Shown: positions 34,964 to 43,361, counted from the stretch's first letter. The stretch is 52,469 bases of DNA from JAZQQB01 sp045628865 (GCA_045628865.1 JAZQQB010000054.1:1-52469); one strand, 5' to 3'. The notes: a model not told the origin generated them from the letters alone. Made by a program: numbers and translations.

Positions 34964-35665
34964 TTATTCATCTTTATTTTTTTTGATTTTTTTGATGCAA
35001 AAAATCAAAGCAGCAATTTTTCCAATCGTAATCAAGGAGCTTTGTAAAGAAGTAAAATCTATGAGGGAGATCTTGATTGTATTTTTATCTCCTTTGAAAC
35101 TCCATTTTTTTGTATTCTCTTTAAAATCCTGGACAGAATCTGGCAAAGTGATCAAGCTTAAGATGAATGATTTTCTTTCTTTGTTTTCTTCTGATCCATT
35201 TGTAGTTGAATCCATTTCTTTCTCCAAGGAGTCAATCTGATCTTCGAAAGTAACGGTATCGTCTTCAAAAGAAATAGTATCATCATCGAAAGAAACAGAA
35301 TCATCCTCAAGAGAAACAGAATCATCCTCAAGAGAAACAGTATCATCCTCTTCAGCATCAAGGTCCTTTATGAGTAATTCCTTTGTGATAAAATCATCGG
35401 ATTGCATAGGAACATCAGACAAGACTGTATCCCAGGATGTCTGATCATTAGAATTATTCTCTTCTGATATAGGAGAGTTTTCATCGATTTGAGATTCTGT
35501 ATCATCAAAAAAGACGCCTAATGGATCGTTTAAGTCTTCCGATTTCACCACTGGTTCTAATGTGCAAAAAGAAGAACAGTCAGCATTGTGACCAAATGCG
35601 GCTGTGTGATTTATAGAGTCGTTGCCCTGGTAGGCCATTACATTCTTATTAAATAATTCATTCAT
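34964..35665 (-). CDS. acidic repeat protein with C-terminal membrane segment, unknown
   Basis: The 233-residue protein is strongly acidic. Residues about 105-145 are six copies of a seven-residue unit of the form EDDTVSL, EDDSVSF, DDDTISF and so on, encoded by 21-bp tandem repeats. After a charged segment, a hydrophobic stretch (SSLITIGKIAALIFCI) ends in KKIKKNKDE, suggesting a tail-anchored protein with the acidic part in the cytoplasm. No signal peptide is present. AAAGGG lies 11 nt before ATG on the minus strand. It is divergent from the citrate synthase gene, sharing a 157-bp intergenic region. The number of seven-residue units is likely to vary between strains. No family is recognised. 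Confidence 0.75.
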   Translation of the reverse strand: MNELFNKNVMAYQGNDSINHTAAFGHNADCSSFCTLEPVVKSEDLNDPLGVFFDDTESQIDENSPISEENNSNDQTSWDTVLSDVPMQSDDFITKELLIKDLDAEEDDTVSLEDDSVSLEDDSVSFDDDTISFEDDTVTFEDQIDSLEKEMDSTTNGSEENKERKSFILSLITLPDSVQDFKENTKKWSFKGDKNTIKISLIDFTSLQSSLITIGKIAALIFCIKKIKKNKDE

Positions 35666-35751
35666 AGTACCAATTCCCTTTTATATCAATTCATTTTTTT
35701 CCCAGAGTCATCATAACACAATTTTTTTTAAAAATAAACTTTTTTTCGCTA

Positions 35752-35786
35752 TTGACTTAAAGTGTATGATTGTATACAATTATACA
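35752..35786 (+). promoter_or_regulatory. promoter of the citrate synthase gene with overlapping palindromic operator
   Basis: TTGACT at 35752, 17-nt spacer, TACAAT at 35775-35780. A 24-bp palindrome spans 35763-35786 with 11 of 12 pairs matched; its centre ATTGTATACAAT is perfect and covers the -10 box. The core TNGTNNNACNA pattern fits FadR/FCD-type GntR regulators, and such a regulator is the next gene. Repression by occlusion of RNA polymerase is the natural reading. Confidence 0.75.
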
Positions 35787-35822
35787 TGCGAGTATTTTTT
35801 TTATGAGAAGGGAAGTTTTAAC

Positions 35823-37262
35823 ATGGAAAATCAGTTTAATGATTATTTGGAGGATCGATTTGAAAATCGACCAATATCTATGAATCCAAAGAATAATCTC
35901 TTGGAGATTGAGGAGCATATGTACATTTTGGATGACGTTAAGAAACCAAATGTATTCCGTACAATGTTTCCTTATTCAGAGATACCAAAGATTCCTTTTA
36001 ATGATCGAATCGTTCCTCATAACATGCCAAAGGATATCTGGATCACAGATACCACATTCCGTGATGGACAGCAGTCACGTGCGCCTTATACAACAGAGCA
36101 GATTGTGACAATTTTTGATTATTTACACAGATTAGGTGGCCCTCAGGGAAAGATTAAAGCCAGCGAGTTCTTTTTATATAGTAAAAAGGATCGTGATGCG
36201 GTTTACAAATGTATGGAACGAGGATATCAGTTCCCTGAAGTTACAAGCTGGATCAGAGCCAGTAAGGAAGATTTTAAGCTTGTAAAAGAAATCGGTATGA
36301 AAGAAACTGGTATTTTGGTAAGCTGTTCTGATTACCATATTTTTATGAAAATGAAGATGACAAGACGTCAGGCTATGGATCATTATCTTTCAGTGATCAG
36401 AGAGTGTTTGGAGGAAGGAATTGCTCCAAGATGTCATTTGGAAGATATCACTCGTGCTGATATTTATGGATATGTTGTTCCATTCTGTATGGAACTTATG
36501 AAATTGATGGACGAATACAAAATTCCTATCAAGGTTCGTGCCTGTGATACCATGGGTTATGGTGTTAACTTTGCAGGTGCAGTTATTCCTCGAAGTGTAC
36601 AGGGTCTTATCTATGCCCTTCACACCAATGCAGGTGTACCATCTGAACTCATTGAGTGGCACGGACATAATGATTTTTATAAAGCAGTTACTATCTCAAC
36701 AACTGCATGGTTATATGGATGTTCCGGTATCAATACTTCTTTATTTGGTATTGGTGAAAGAACTGGTAATACACCACTTGAGGCTATGATCTTTGAGTAT
36801 GCACAGTTAAAGGGTACTTTAGATGGTATGGATACTACTGTGATCACAGAGCTTGCTGAGTATTACGAGAAGGAGATTGGTTACCATATCCCTGATCGTA
36901 CACCATTTGTTGGAAAGAACTTTAATGTGACAAGAGCTGGTATTCATGCAGATGGCCTTTTGAAAAATGAAGAAATCTACAATATTTTTGATACAGAGAA
37001 GTTCTTGAACCGTCCAGTTCTTTGCTCTATCTCAAATACATCTGGTCTTGCAGGTATTGCGCACTGGATCAATACTTATTTCAAGTTAAAGGGTGACAAC
37101 CAGATTACAAAGAATTCTGAGCTTGTTCATGCAATCAAGGCTGACGTAGATGCAGAATATGAAACAGGACGTGTGACTGTTATGACAGATGAAGAGATCA
37201 TTGCTTTGATCAGAAAGCATGAAGAAGAGCTTGGCGTAACAATCGGTAATGTGGAAGATTAA
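35823..37262 (+). CDS. HMGL-family acyltransferase, probable Re-citrate synthase
   Basis: The 479-residue enzyme belongs to the isopropylmalate/homocitrate synthase superfamily. DTTFRDGQQ lies at residues 76-84 and HGHND at 280-284, the metal-binding signature. Relatives from Clostridia with an icd neighbour and this length act as Re-citrate synthase, making citrate from acetyl-CoA and oxaloacetate. The gene order here (this gene, GntR regulator, icd) fits the oxidative branch to 2-oxoglutarate and glutamate. Homocitrate or isopropylmalate synthesis cannot be excluded by eye. ATG 35823 has AGAAGGGA 9 nt upstream; the longer frame from 35766 would start before the transcription start. No aconitase gene is in the window. 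Confidence 0.8.
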   Translation: MENQFNDYLEDRFENRPISMNPKNNLLEIEEHMYILDDVKKPNVFRTMFPYSEIPKIPFNDRIVPHNMPKDIWITDTTFRDGQQSRAPYTTEQIVTIFDYLHRLGGPQGKIKASEFFLYSKKDRDAVYKCMERGYQFPEVTSWIRASKEDFKLVKEIGMKETGILVSCSDYHIFMKMKMTRRQAMDHYLSVIRECLEEGIAPRCHLEDITRADIYGYVVPFCMELMKLMDEYKIPIKVRACDTMGYGVNFAGAVIPRSVQGLIYALHTNAGVPSELIEWHGHNDFYKAVTISTTAWLYGCSGINTSLFGIGERTGNTPLEAMIFEYAQLKGTLDGMDTTVITELAEYYEKEIGYHIPDRTPFVGKNFNVTRAGIHADGLLKNEEIYNIFDTEKFLNRPVLCSISNTSGLAGIAHWINTYFKLKGDNQITKNSELVHAIKADVDAEYETGRVTVMTDEEIIALIRKHEEELGVTIGNVED

Positions 37263-37395
37263 GATTGTTACGGGTTAGTTGCTGTTTTACCGGCAACGAT
37301 TGTTTTTCGATATAAGGGGAGAATTCGAAAAGATGATGGATCGTAATTGTGAAGGAACTGAGTAATTACGATGGACTACAAGAAAGAGGATTTAG

Positions 37396-38103
37396 ATGGA
37401 CAAACAGGAAGGTAAGGATAAGTCAGTTGGAAAAGAAGTCAACGACAAGTATTCTTTGAGGGGAAGAGTATATCAGAGGATTCGTTCTGATATTATCAAT
37501 GGTGTCTATAAGAATCACGAGGAACTTAGAGAGGTTGCCATCGGTGAAAATCTTGGTGTCTCCAGAACACCTGTAAGAGAAGCACTTAGACAGCTGGAAT
37601 TAGAGGGACTTGTTGAAATCATACCTAACAAAGGTGCCTATGTATCATCCATTACACAAAAGGATGTACATGATATTTATATGATCCGTTCTGTTTTAGA
37701 GGGGATGTGTGCCAGATGGGCAACGGAGAATATTTCACCTGAAAAGCTTGAGGAAATGGAAGAGGTTTTATATTTAACAGAATTTCATTCCGAAAAGGAT
37801 CATGTGGAACAGGTGACTGCTATGGATAACCGTTTTCATGAGATTTTGTATGAAGCATGTAATTCCAAGAGATTGCAGCATATGTTATCCGATCTTCACG
37901 AATACAGTTTTCGTGTGAGAACAAAGAGCTTATCTGACCACAAACGTAGTAAGAGCTCTACAGATGAGCACAGACAGATTATGGAGGCTATGAAGGCGCA
38001 CGATGGAGATCTTGCGGAGAAGCTTGCCAATGATCATGTGCTAAAGGCTTATCAGAACATGATGGAGCATGCTGTTTTTCCAGGAGAGGCCGAGGAAGAA
38101 TAG
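37396..38103 (+). CDS. GntR-family transcriptional regulator, FCD subfamily
   Basis: The 235-residue regulator has an N-terminal winged helix (about 20-85: LRGRVYQRIRSDIINGVY, then LGVSRTPVREALRQLE and the wing PNKGAYV). A C-terminal FCD helical domain follows, with the usual metal or effector site pattern (DNRFHEILYEAC, later DEHRQIMEAM). Members of this group sense small carboxylates such as citrate or pyruvate. It lies between citrate synthase and icd, and a matching palindrome covers the citrate synthase -10 box, so it probably controls this unit. A second inverted repeat (ATCGTAATT/AATTACGAT, 37340-37372) precedes its own ribosome binding site. The icd start follows 60 nt after its stop. 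Confidence 0.9.
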   Translation: MDKQEGKDKSVGKEVNDKYSLRGRVYQRIRSDIINGVYKNHEELREVAIGENLGVSRTPVREALRQLELEGLVEIIPNKGAYVSSITQKDVHDIYMIRSVLEGMCARWATENISPEKLEEMEEVLYLTEFHSEKDHVEQVTAMDNRFHEILYEACNSKRLQHMLSDLHEYSFRVRTKSLSDHKRSKSSTDEHRQIMEAMKAHDGDLAEKLANDHVLKAYQNMMEHAVFPGEAEEE

Positions 38104-38162
38104 TGCAGTGCTTTTTTGAGGAAAGTCAGAAAAATAATGAGGAAAATGAGGAGATAAAAATT

Positions 38163-39371
38163 ATGAGTAAAATTGCAATGACCACTCCACTCGTAGAGAT
38201 GGATGGAGATGAAATGACCAGAATCTTATGGAAGATGATCAAAGATGAATTGTTAATTCCATTTGTTGATTTAAAGACAGAGTATTATGATCTAGGACTT
38301 GAATATCGTAATGAAACAAACGATCAGGTTACTGTTGATTCTGCCAATGCAACTTTAAAATATGGTGTTGCAGTTAAGTGTGCAACCATCACTCCAAACG
38401 CAGCCCGTATGACTGAATATAATTTAAAGGAAATGTGGAAGAGCCCTAACGGTACAATCAGAGCAATGCTTGATGGTACTGTATTTAGAACACCAATCGT
38501 TGTTAAGGGAATCGATCCGGTTGTATCCTGCTGGAAAGCACCAATCACACTTGCCCGTCATGCATATGGTGATGTTTACAAAAACGTTGAAATCGACGTT
38601 CCAGGTGCTGGTAAAGCTGAACTTGTTTTCACAGCAGAAGATGGAACAGAAATCCGTGAAACAATCCATAACTTCACAGCACCAGGTGTGATCCAGGGTG
38701 TACATAACACAGATAAATCAATCTCTAGCTTTGCAAGAAGCTGCTTTAACTATGCACTTGACTTAAAGCAGGATCTTTGGTTTGCTACAAAAGATACCAT
38801 TTCTAAAAAATACGATCATACTTTCAAGGATATTTTCCAGGAAATCTATGATGCAGAATACAAAGAAAAATTTGAAGCTGCCGGAATCGAGTATTTCTAC
38901 ACATTGATCGATGATGCTGTAGCACGTATCATGAAATGTAAGGGTGGAATCATTTGGGCATGTAAGAACTATGATGGAGATGTTATGTCTGATATGGTAT
39001 CTTCTGCGTTTGGTTCCCTTGCTATGATGACATCTGTACTTGTTTCTCCACAGGGTGTTTACGAATATGAAGCAGCTCATGGAACAGTTCAGAGACACTA
39101 TTACAAACACTTAAAAGGTGAAGAAACATCTACAAACTCTGTAGCTACAATCTTTGCCTGGACAGGCGCTTTGAAGAAACGTGGTGAACTAGATAAGCTT
39201 CCAGAGTTAACAGCTTTTGCTGAAAAATTGGAAAAAGCTACACTTGATACCATCGAATCAGGTGAAATGACAAAGGATCTTGCCTTGATCACAAGCTTAA
39301 AGGATGTAACTGTATTAAATTCTGAAGGATTTATCAAAGCTATCCGTAAGAACTTAGAAAAAATGATGTAA
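38163..39371 (+). CDS. icd: NADP-dependent isocitrate dehydrogenase, eukaryote-like type
   Basis: The 402-residue enzyme converts isocitrate to 2-oxoglutarate with NADP. TPNAARMTEYNLKEMWKSPNGTIR and GTVFRTPI near residues 75-110, and GTVQRHYY later, are typical of the dimeric type II (eukaryote-like) isocitrate dehydrogenases, which are about 400 residues long. ATG 38163 is preceded by GAGGAG; an earlier in-frame start at 38103 would overlap the regulator stop and add a non-conserved extension. Together with the upstream citrate synthase it makes 2-oxoglutarate for glutamate synthesis, in an organism without sign of a full TCA cycle here. The transcript ends in the hairpin at 39383. Confidence 0.95.
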   Translation: MSKIAMTTPLVEMDGDEMTRILWKMIKDELLIPFVDLKTEYYDLGLEYRNETNDQVTVDSANATLKYGVAVKCATITPNAARMTEYNLKEMWKSPNGTIRAMLDGTVFRTPIVVKGIDPVVSCWKAPITLARHAYGDVYKNVEIDVPGAGKAELVFTAEDGTEIRETIHNFTAPGVIQGVHNTDKSISSFARSCFNYALDLKQDLWFATKDTISKKYDHTFKDIFQEIYDAEYKEKFEAAGIEYFYTLIDDAVARIMKCKGGIIWACKNYDGDVMSDMVSSAFGSLAMMTSVLVSPQGVYEYEAAHGTVQRHYYKHLKGEETSTNSVATIFAWTGALKKRGELDKLPELTAFAEKLEKATLDTIESGEMTKDLALITSLKDVTVLNSEGFIKAIRKNLEKMM

Positions 39372-39382
39372 GAATCTTAACA

Positions 39383-39412
39383 GCCGTATGCAGAAGCATA
39401 CGGCTTTATTGT
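39383..39412 (+). terminator. intrinsic terminator after icd
   Basis: AGCCGTATGC-AGAA-GCATACGGCT, a perfect 10-bp stem, then TTATTGTTATT. It abuts the left end of the palindromic element A2. Confidence 0.85.
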
Positions 39413-39553
39413 TATTATTCAGAGCCATGCGTAATTTTCGAAGAAATTTACTTAGGTGGCGTGCTCGCCAAATGATTTTAAATACAACTAATAGTTTTTA
39501 AGCGAGCTTAAGCTTTTAGTTGTGTTTAAAATCGCATGGCTCTGAACAGTAAC
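39412..39553. repeat. dispersed palindromic element, copy A2
   Basis: 142 bp with the same 21-bp terminal inverted repeats as 19911-20053. The inner arms ACAACTAA and TTAGTTGT replace ACAAATAA and TTATTTGT of copy A1, so substitutions on one arm are matched on the other. The first hairpin (TAATTTTC/GAAATTTA) also differs while roughly keeping its pairing. It lies between icd and the rex promoter. Confidence 0.85.
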
Positions 39554-39592
39554 ACTTTATCAAAAAGTGTTAAATAGAATATGCAAAATGGT

Positions 39593-39621
39593 TTGACAGA
39601 TATTTAACATTCCATTATAAT
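39593..39621 (+). promoter_or_regulatory. rex promoter, with possible Rex operator
   Basis: TTGACA at 39593, 17-nt spacer, TATAAT at 39616-39621: a near-consensus promoter. TTGACAGATATTTAACAT from 39593 matches about 10 of the 14 fixed positions of the Rex site TTGTTAAN4TTAACAA, which would allow self-repression. Confidence 0.8.
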
Positions 39622-39650
39622 GAAAGTATCAAGAAACGAGGTGGCGTATA

Positions 39651-40286
39651 GTGGAGCAGAAAGATATTTCACAGGCGGTCATCGGTAGACTGCCAAGATA
39701 TTTTCGTTATTTAGGAGACTTGAGAGACCAGGGGGTTGAGCGTGTTTCAAGTCAGGAACTTAGCGAAATCATGAAAGTGACTGCATCTCAGATCCGTCAG
39801 GACTTTAATAATTTTGGTGGTTTTGGCCAGCAGGGTTATGGTTATAATGTTGAGTATCTGTATCAGGAGATTGGAAAGATATTAGGGCTTAATAAGTCTC
39901 ACAATCTGATCATTATCGGAGCTGGTAATCTTGGACAGGCTCTTGCAAACTACATGAACTTTGAGAAAAGAGGCTTTTTATTTAAGGGACTTTTTGATGC
40001 CAATCCAAAATTAGTTGGTATGGAAGTTAGAGGGATTCCTGTTCTTCCTATGGATTCTTTGGAATCCTTTATCAGAGAGAATGATGTGGAAATTGCAGTA
40101 CTGACCATTCCTAAGACAAGTGCAGTTGTTGTTGCTGAATCATTGGTAAACAGTGGAATTAAGGCAATTTGGAACTTTGCGCATGTTGATTTAAATGTTC
40201 CTGAAGGAATTACAGTGGAGAGTGTACATCTTTCAGATAGTTTGATGAAGCTTTCTTATAATATCAGTCGAAAAGAGACCGAGTAA
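39651..40286 (+). CDS. rex: redox-sensing transcriptional repressor Rex
   Basis: The 211-residue repressor senses the NADH/NAD ratio and controls fermentation genes. An N-terminal winged helix (about 5-80: AVIGRLPRYFRYLGDL, then VTASQIRQDFNNFG) is followed by a Rossmann NAD-binding domain with IIGAGNLGQALANY near residue 87. A C-terminal helix for dimer swapping closes it (SVHLSDSLMKLSYNI). Translation starts at GTG 39651 with GAGGTGG upstream. Length and order agree with Bacillus and Clostridia Rex proteins. It has its own near-consensus promoter that may carry a Rex site, and a terminator at 40310, so it is a single-gene unit. Confidence 0.97.
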   Translation: MEQKDISQAVIGRLPRYFRYLGDLRDQGVERVSSQELSEIMKVTASQIRQDFNNFGGFGQQGYGYNVEYLYQEIGKILGLNKSHNLIIIGAGNLGQALANYMNFEKRGFLFKGLFDANPKLVGMEVRGIPVLPMDSLESFIRENDVEIAVLTIPKTSAVVVAESLVNSGIKAIWNFAHVDLNVPEGITVESVHLSDSLMKLSYNISRKETE

Positions 40287-40309
40287 TAACGAATGAAGCT
40301 TATGAGGAG

Positions 40310-40343
40310 AGACCAAGGCGTGTTTACGTCTTGGTCTTTGTTG
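40310..40343 (+). terminator. intrinsic terminator after rex
   Basis: AGACCAAGGCG pairs with CGTCTTGGTCT (one G-U pair), loop TGTTTA, followed by a short T-rich tract. Confidence 0.75.
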
Positions 40344-40390
40344 CAAAAGCATATACATGGGGCTACCAGGGGTAGTGGCCGGGAGGGCTT

Positions 40391-41062
40391 ATGGAGAATT
40401 CAGCAAAGGATAATTTGTTTTCAGAAAAACTAAAGGGAAAGAAGATCCCTATTTTGACACTGGATAAAAAATGGCATCAGATTTTTGTCAGAGCCGAGAA
40501 AACACCTGAGATCAAGGAACTTGAAACAAAGCTAAATGACCTTTTGAAGCGTCAGGGAAAGGTGAATACGGAAACAAAGCAGATCAATGGTTTGAAGAAA
40601 AAACTGATGTCTGAAATCATAGATCTAAGTGCCAGGCTTGATGAGGATCCAGATTCTAAAGAATTGAACAAGGAAATGGAAACCCATACAAGGCTTGTGA
40701 ATGAATGCAAGGAAAAATTGGATGCTTATCAGGATGAAATCTTGGATCTGCCAAGACTTATCGACGAAGCTAACACGGAGTTGATGCATGAAACCATGCG
40801 GGTATGCTATGAGTGGCTGCAGGATAACTTTGATGATATTGAAGTGATCAATAACTGGATCAAGGATATTCGAATGGAGCTAAAGACCAATATGATCCGC
40901 AAGCAGGAGATGGAAATGAAAAATCAGATCATGTATTCTTATATGCATGATATTTTTGGACCGGAAGTGATGGATATTTTTGATATTCGATATGATCTTT
41001 CGGATAATCTATTAAAGACTACACCTCAGGGTGGTTCTGAGGATAGCGAAAAAAATAAGTAA
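40391..41062 (+). CDS. coiled-coil protein, unknown
   Basis: The 223-residue cytoplasmic protein has a long helical region (about 30-180) with heptad-like leucines and many Lys/Glu residues. After a start of MENSAKDNLFSEKLKGKKIP come IKELETKLNDLLKRQGKV and later LNKEMETHTRLVNECKEK. No catalytic motif is visible. GGGAGGG lies just before ATG 40391. It stands between rex and nnr, 78 bp ahead of nnr on the same strand. I know this only as the kind of conserved hypothetical found next to such genes in Lachnospiraceae; no function can be stated. Confidence 0.8.
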   Translation: MENSAKDNLFSEKLKGKKIPILTLDKKWHQIFVRAEKTPEIKELETKLNDLLKRQGKVNTETKQINGLKKKLMSEIIDLSARLDEDPDSKELNKEMETHTRLVNECKEKLDAYQDEILDLPRLIDEANTELMHETMRVCYEWLQDNFDDIEVINNWIKDIRMELKTNMIRKQEMEMKNQIMYSYMHDIFGPEVMDIFDIRYDLSDNLLKTTPQGGSEDSEKNK

Positions 41063-41140
41063 GGAATTTTCAAAAATTCTTATGTATGCCAGATAAAAAG
41101 ATAGGGAAAATGAAAAATACCATCAAAAACAGGGGTTTTT

Positions 41141-42853
41141 ATGAGATATATTGTAAATAGCGAGCAGATGCGTCGCGCAGATGAGAATACAAGTACATTT
41201 TTTGGAGTGGATTCCATGATCTTAATGGAGAGGGCTTCTCTTTCTATGGCAGAAGCCATCATGGAACGATTTACCAAGAAGGATCGGATCTTAATTTTTG
41301 CCGGAAGTGGTGGAAATGGAGGAGACGGCGTTTGTCTTGGAAGAATTCTTTTTTTGCGCGGCTTTTGCGTGACTGTCTGTCTGGCAAAAGAGGTGGAAAC
41401 CTGCGCTCAAAGCTTACAAAAGCAGGTTGAGATCGCAAAAAAATACCAGGTACCTTTTGTGACCTTTCAGGAATTGCAAAATTTTCATCAGAACTATGCA
41501 GTAATTGTAGATGGACTTTTGGGAAATGGCGTGAACCGGGAGGTGACGGGCGTATATGCGGATATGATCCGCTGGATCAATGAAGCAGATGCTTATGTAT
41601 ACGCTGTGGATCTTCCCAGTGGGTTGAGTGCTGACAATGGCAGGGTTTTAGGTACTGCAGTGAGGGCTGATGAGACCATCAGCTTTGGCTTTGAAAAGGT
41701 TGGAACCTGTATGTATCCAGGAAAAAATTATGCTGGAAGGGTAACAGTTGCAGAGATTGGCATTACCAGGGAAAGCTTTTTGGGCAAAATACCAGCCACC
41801 TATGCTTTGGAGAAGTCTGATCTTAAAAGTTTGATCCATAGACCTGTTACCGGAAATAAAGGGACCTTTGGAAAGGTGGCTATTGTTGCAGGAAGCTACG
41901 GTATGGCAGGTGCTGCGATGTTTTCTGCAAGGGCGTCGCTTCGAATGGGAGCAGGCATGGTAAAGATCATTACCCATTGCTCCAACAGAGAAATCATACA
42001 AAGCCGGTTTCCAGAAGCGATGTTAGGGCTTTTTGGAAACATGGGGGAGCAGGATGGAGTTGGTCGTGATGCAGCTGGTCAGAAAGAAACATGTGATAAC
42101 GGGGCACATGCTCGAAGAGGCCTTCAACTTGAGGAGGCAAAGAATCTTTTATATGATGCTTTTTGCTGGGCGGATGCAGCAGTGATCGGGCCTGGGCTTT
42201 CTACTAATGAAGATGCTGCATGCGTCATGGAAGCGTTTTGTTCTTTATTAAAAGAGGCTGAGGAAAGTGAGAACAAGGAACGACAGGTATTTCGCTGCAA
42301 GTCTTTTATCATAGATGCGGACGCCATCAATCTGATCAGTAAGGATGATGAGAAAAGGAAGCTGTTATTTCATATAAAAAAGAGTCATATCATTTTTACA
42401 CCGCATTTGATGGAGCTGTCTAGATTAACTGGAATTTCCCTGCCTTCGTTAAAAGAGGATATGTATTCTTTGATGCTTGATTTTTGCAAGGATAAAAATG
42501 CCATTTTTGTTTGTAAGGATGCTACCACACTGATCGTGGATCGTGATTCAACCTTTGTGAATTTGTCCGGATGCAATGCATTGGCAACTGCAGGTAGTGG
42601 AGATTGTCTGACAGGAATTTTGGCAGCCTTATTGGCGCAGAGTCAAAATATCAATTGTGATTTTATGAAAAACATCAAGAACTCTACCGATACGAGAGAG
42701 TTTGAAAATGTGTTGATTGCTGCAGGATGTTTTTTACATGGTTTACTTGGTGAAGCCTTAGAGAAAAAAGGTTGTGGCATCAGTGCCACCGCCTCGGATC
42801 TTTTGGAGGAGATTTCGTGGATCCTGCAGGAAACAGGACTTTATTTTTCATAA
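41141..42853 (+). CDS. nnr: bifunctional NAD(P)H-hydrate repair enzyme (epimerase and dehydratase)
   Basis: The 570-residue fusion repairs damaged NADH and NADPH. The N-terminal YjeF epimerase domain (1-215) has MRRADENTSTFFG and the FAGSGGNGGDG loop near residues 52-62. The C-terminal ribokinase-like dehydratase domain (about 230-565) begins GNKGTFGKVAIVAGS and has DADAINLIS, TPHLMELSRLTG and the catalytic GSGD at 485-488, which removes water from S-NAD(P)HX using ATP or ADP. An insert around residues 300-330 (MGEQDGVGRDAAGQ...) is unusual for the family. ATG 41141 has AGGGG upstream. An unpaired mazF gene follows after 64 bp, a neighbourhood reminiscent of the nnr-alr-mazEF order of other Firmicutes. 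Confidence 0.95.
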   Translation: MRYIVNSEQMRRADENTSTFFGVDSMILMERASLSMAEAIMERFTKKDRILIFAGSGGNGGDGVCLGRILFLRGFCVTVCLAKEVETCAQSLQKQVEIAKKYQVPFVTFQELQNFHQNYAVIVDGLLGNGVNREVTGVYADMIRWINEADAYVYAVDLPSGLSADNGRVLGTAVRADETISFGFEKVGTCMYPGKNYAGRVTVAEIGITRESFLGKIPATYALEKSDLKSLIHRPVTGNKGTFGKVAIVAGSYGMAGAAMFSARASLRMGAGMVKIITHCSNREIIQSRFPEAMLGLFGNMGEQDGVGRDAAGQKETCDNGAHARRGLQLEEAKNLLYDAFCWADAAVIGPGLSTNEDAACVMEAFCSLLKEAEESENKERQVFRCKSFIIDADAINLISKDDEKRKLLFHIKKSHIIFTPHLMELSRLTGISLPSLKEDMYSLMLDFCKDKNAIFVCKDATTLIVDRDSTFVNLSGCNALATAGSGDCLTGILAALLAQSQNINCDFMKNIKNSTDTREFENVLIAAGCFLHGLLGEALEKKGCGISATASDLLEEISWILQETGLYFS

Positions 42854-42917
42854 GAGATGCATTTTTTTAAATTGATTTGTCCATACTTATTAAAAAGGAA
42901 TTGTATGGAGGGATAAA

Positions 42918-43286
42918 ATGCTAAGAGGAGATATTTATTATGCAGATCTGCGTCCGGTTGTTGGATCGGAGCAGGGGGGAGTCAGACCGGTGCTCATTAT
43001 TCAAAATGATTGTGGAAATGCACATTCCCCTACTGTGATCTGTGCTGCCATCACATCAAAGTTAAACAAGGCCAAGCTGCCAACCCACATTTTGCTAGAG
43101 GCGGATCAGTATGATCTTTTGAGGGATTCGGTGATCTTGTTAGAGCAGCTTCGCACTATTGATAAAACCAGACTTCGAGACAAGGTATGTCATTTGGATG
43201 AAGAAAAAATGGAGGAGGTCAATAGAGCGCTTTTGATTTCTTTGTCTTTGGGACAACGTCAGATGGCATACCGACAGCATATGTAA
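42918..43286 (+). CDS. MazF/EndoA-type endoribonuclease without adjacent antitoxin
   Basis: The 122-residue toxin of the PemK/MazF family cuts single-stranded RNA at short motifs. It is very close to Bacillus EndoA: GDIYYADLRPVVGSEQGGVRPVLIIQND, then AAITSKLNKAKLPTH and SVILLEQLRTIDK are all conserved, including the catalytic Arg in GGVRPV and the following Thr. GGAGGG lies 7 nt before ATG 42918. In Bacillus the antitoxin gene lies directly upstream; here only 64 bp separate it from nnr and no MazE-like frame fits. The antitoxin must be encoded elsewhere or the enzyme is held in check in another way. Confidence 0.93.
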   Translation: MLRGDIYYADLRPVVGSEQGGVRPVLIIQNDCGNAHSPTVICAAITSKLNKAKLPTHILLEADQYDLLRDSVILLEQLRTIDKTRLRDKVCHLDEEKMEEVNRALLISLSLGQRQMAYRQHM

Positions 43287-43332
43287 ATTGTTGAGAAACT
43301 GATGTAATTGCTTGGACAATTCAAAGGTTAAC

Positions 43333-43361
43333 TTGACGATATATTGTATCTTTGATAAAAT
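43333..43361 (+). promoter_or_regulatory. promoter of the CorC-like gene
   Basis: TTGACG at 43333, 17-nt spacer, TAAAAT at 43356-43361. Confidence 0.7.
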
